Position numbers and translations under genes: made by a program. The notes beneath the pieces were generated by a model, which worked only from the letters and a program-made list of their open reading frames with translations, had not been told where the DNA came from and made no database searches. A DNA stretch of 6,196 nucleotides from JAQVUB01 sp033809415 (GTDB lineage: Bacteria > Verrucomicrobiota > Lentisphaeria > Oligosphaerales > Oligosphaeraceae), in assembly GCA_033809415.1 (NCBI GenBank), contig JAPXLT010000273.1, forward strand, positions 1 to 6,196, in the 5' to 3' direction. This document shows, one piece after another, positions 5,691 to 6,196 of this stretch (its first letter is position 1; each line of letters starts with the position of its first letter).

Positions 5691-5753
5691 CTAAAAAATT
5701 TTCCGCGCTTTCCGTGCTTTCCGTGGACAAAAATGGATCGTGCTCTTTAGCCC
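5691..5753 (-). repeat. Gene-end repeat, CCACGGAAAG subfamily, copy 2, at acpS stop
   Basis: Plus-strand TTCCGNG units at 5701, 5710 and 5719 are spaced exactly 9 nt. The element continues through GTGGACAAAAATGG to TTTAGCCC, which contains the acpS stop codon (5747-5749) and last codon. It matches 71-134 at 55 of 64 positions. It lies in the 106-nt acpS-pncC gap. Confidence 0.85.
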
Positions 5754-6130
5754 TCGGCAATGACTATGGCGCAAGCGTAGGCTTGTTCGTGCGAGATGCT
5801 TACATGCAGATGCCGGACGCCCAGCTGCGCAGCCGTCTCGAGTGCCGCGCCTGAAAGCGTCATTTCCGGCTTGCCGTCCTCGCCGCGCAGTATCTCAATT
5901 TCACGCAGGGCGCATCGGCTGCTAATCCCTGTGCCTAGTGCCTTGGACAGCGATTCCTTGGCCGCCCAGCGCCCGGCATAATAGGCATATTTTTGACGCT
6001 CATTTTCCGGAGCGGCGGCCTGTTCTGCAGCAGTAAAGACATGTTCGAGAAAATGCCCACCGGAGTCCCGCTGCAACGATTTCTGCAACCGGGCAATTTC
6101 CACAATATCCATTCCCACGCCAATGATCAT
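5747..6130 (-). CDS. acpS: Holo-[acyl-carrier-protein] synthase
   Basis: AcpS transfers 4'-phosphopantetheine from coenzyme A to the serine of apo-ACP, making the active carrier for fatty acid and lipid synthesis in the cytoplasm. The 127-residue length is typical. The N-terminal GVGMDIVEIARL (4-15) holds the Mg-binding aspartate D8. FTAAEQ (32-37), the signature GRWAAKESLSKALGTGI (53-69) with metal-binding E59, and the C-terminal VSISHEQAYACAIV (110-123) complete the family pattern. The ATG at 6128-6130 gives the usual MIxGxGxDIVEI N-terminus; the ribosome site is weak (GAGG about 11 nt upstream). The final codons GAG-GGC-TAA are part of a repeat that recurs beyond the racemase gene. Upstream of the start is a GC-rich 7-nt tandem repeat that may mark a transcription unit border. 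Confidence 0.96.
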   Translation of the reverse strand: MIIGVGMDIVEIARLQKSLQRDSGGHFLEHVFTAAEQAAAPENERQKYAYYAGRWAAKESLSKALGTGISSRCALREIEILRGEDGKPEMTLSGAALETAAQLGVRHLHVSISHEQAYACAIVIAEG

Positions 6131-6144
6131 TACTTAACTATCCT

Positions 6145-6196
6145 CACCCCGCACCCTGCACCCTAACCTGCCCCCTGCACCCCGCACCCCGCACCC
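6145..6196. repeat. Heptanucleotide tandem repeat CACCCYG, open at the window edge
   Basis: Units of 7 nt run CACCCCG, CACCCTG, CACCCTA, a degenerate 5-nt ACCTG, CCCCCTG, CACCCCG, CACCCCG and a partial CACCC at the edge. It begins 15 nt upstream of the acpS start codon. Its full length is unknown because it leaves the window. Confidence 0.9.

Noticed and set aside
71..5753. CRISPR array
   Set aside because: The repeated elements are scattered between genes with no unique-spacer structure; unit spacing is only 9-11 nt.

Overview
The window is a bacterial chromosomal segment of moderately high GC in which all six credible genes lie on the minus strand. In transcription order they are acpS (holo-ACP synthase), pncC (stand-alone CinA C-terminal amidohydrolase), recA, murF, a CapA-family metallophosphatase-like protein, and a divergent glutamate racemase (murI-like). 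They are closely packed, with gaps of about 26 to 106 nt and one 287-nt gap before recA. capA and the racemase overlap by 4 nt (ATGA), so at least murF-capA-murI reads as one transcription unit. No tRNA, rRNA, CRISPR array, transposase or phage gene is visible.

Layout from left to right: 1-163 holds intergenic repeats and a possible terminator for the whole gene row; 164-1057 racemase; 1054-2253 CapA-like; 2280-3677 murF; 3731-4819 recA; 4820-5106 the recA leader, an 11-nt tandem repeat and a gene-end repeat; 5107-5640 pncC; 5641-5746 an intergenic repeat; 5747-6130 acpS; 6131-6196 a 7-nt tandem repeat running off the window.

The most unusual aspect is the intergenic DNA. Five of the six genes are followed, on the coding strand, by a short element made of two or three CACGAA or CACGGAA units spaced 9-10 nt apart. 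Each element touches or includes the stop codon of the preceding gene. The only gene without one is capA, whose end overlaps the next gene. There are two subfamilies: a TTAACCACGAA type after recA, pncC, murI and, shortened, murF; and a GTCCACGGAAAG type after acpS and beyond murI. In two genes the element and the adjoining coding DNA are identical for 18 nt, in the same reading phase, so both proteins end in EGIF.

Organism: the genes are ordinary bacterial housekeeping genes and do not fix the phylum. The style of the intergenic repeats, and a strong Shine-Dalgarno at recA but none at murF or capA, make me think of an uncultured member of the PVC group (Lentisphaerota or Kiritimatiellota). 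That is an impression I could not test here.

Functionally, murF and the racemase serve peptidoglycan precursor synthesis (D-Ala-D-Ala addition and D-Glu supply). The CapA-like protein between them belongs to a family linked to poly-gamma-glutamate. acpS activates acyl carrier protein for lipid synthesis. pncC recycles the NMN by-product that NAD-dependent DNA ligase releases, and it sits upstream of recA as in the familiar cinA-recA pairing.
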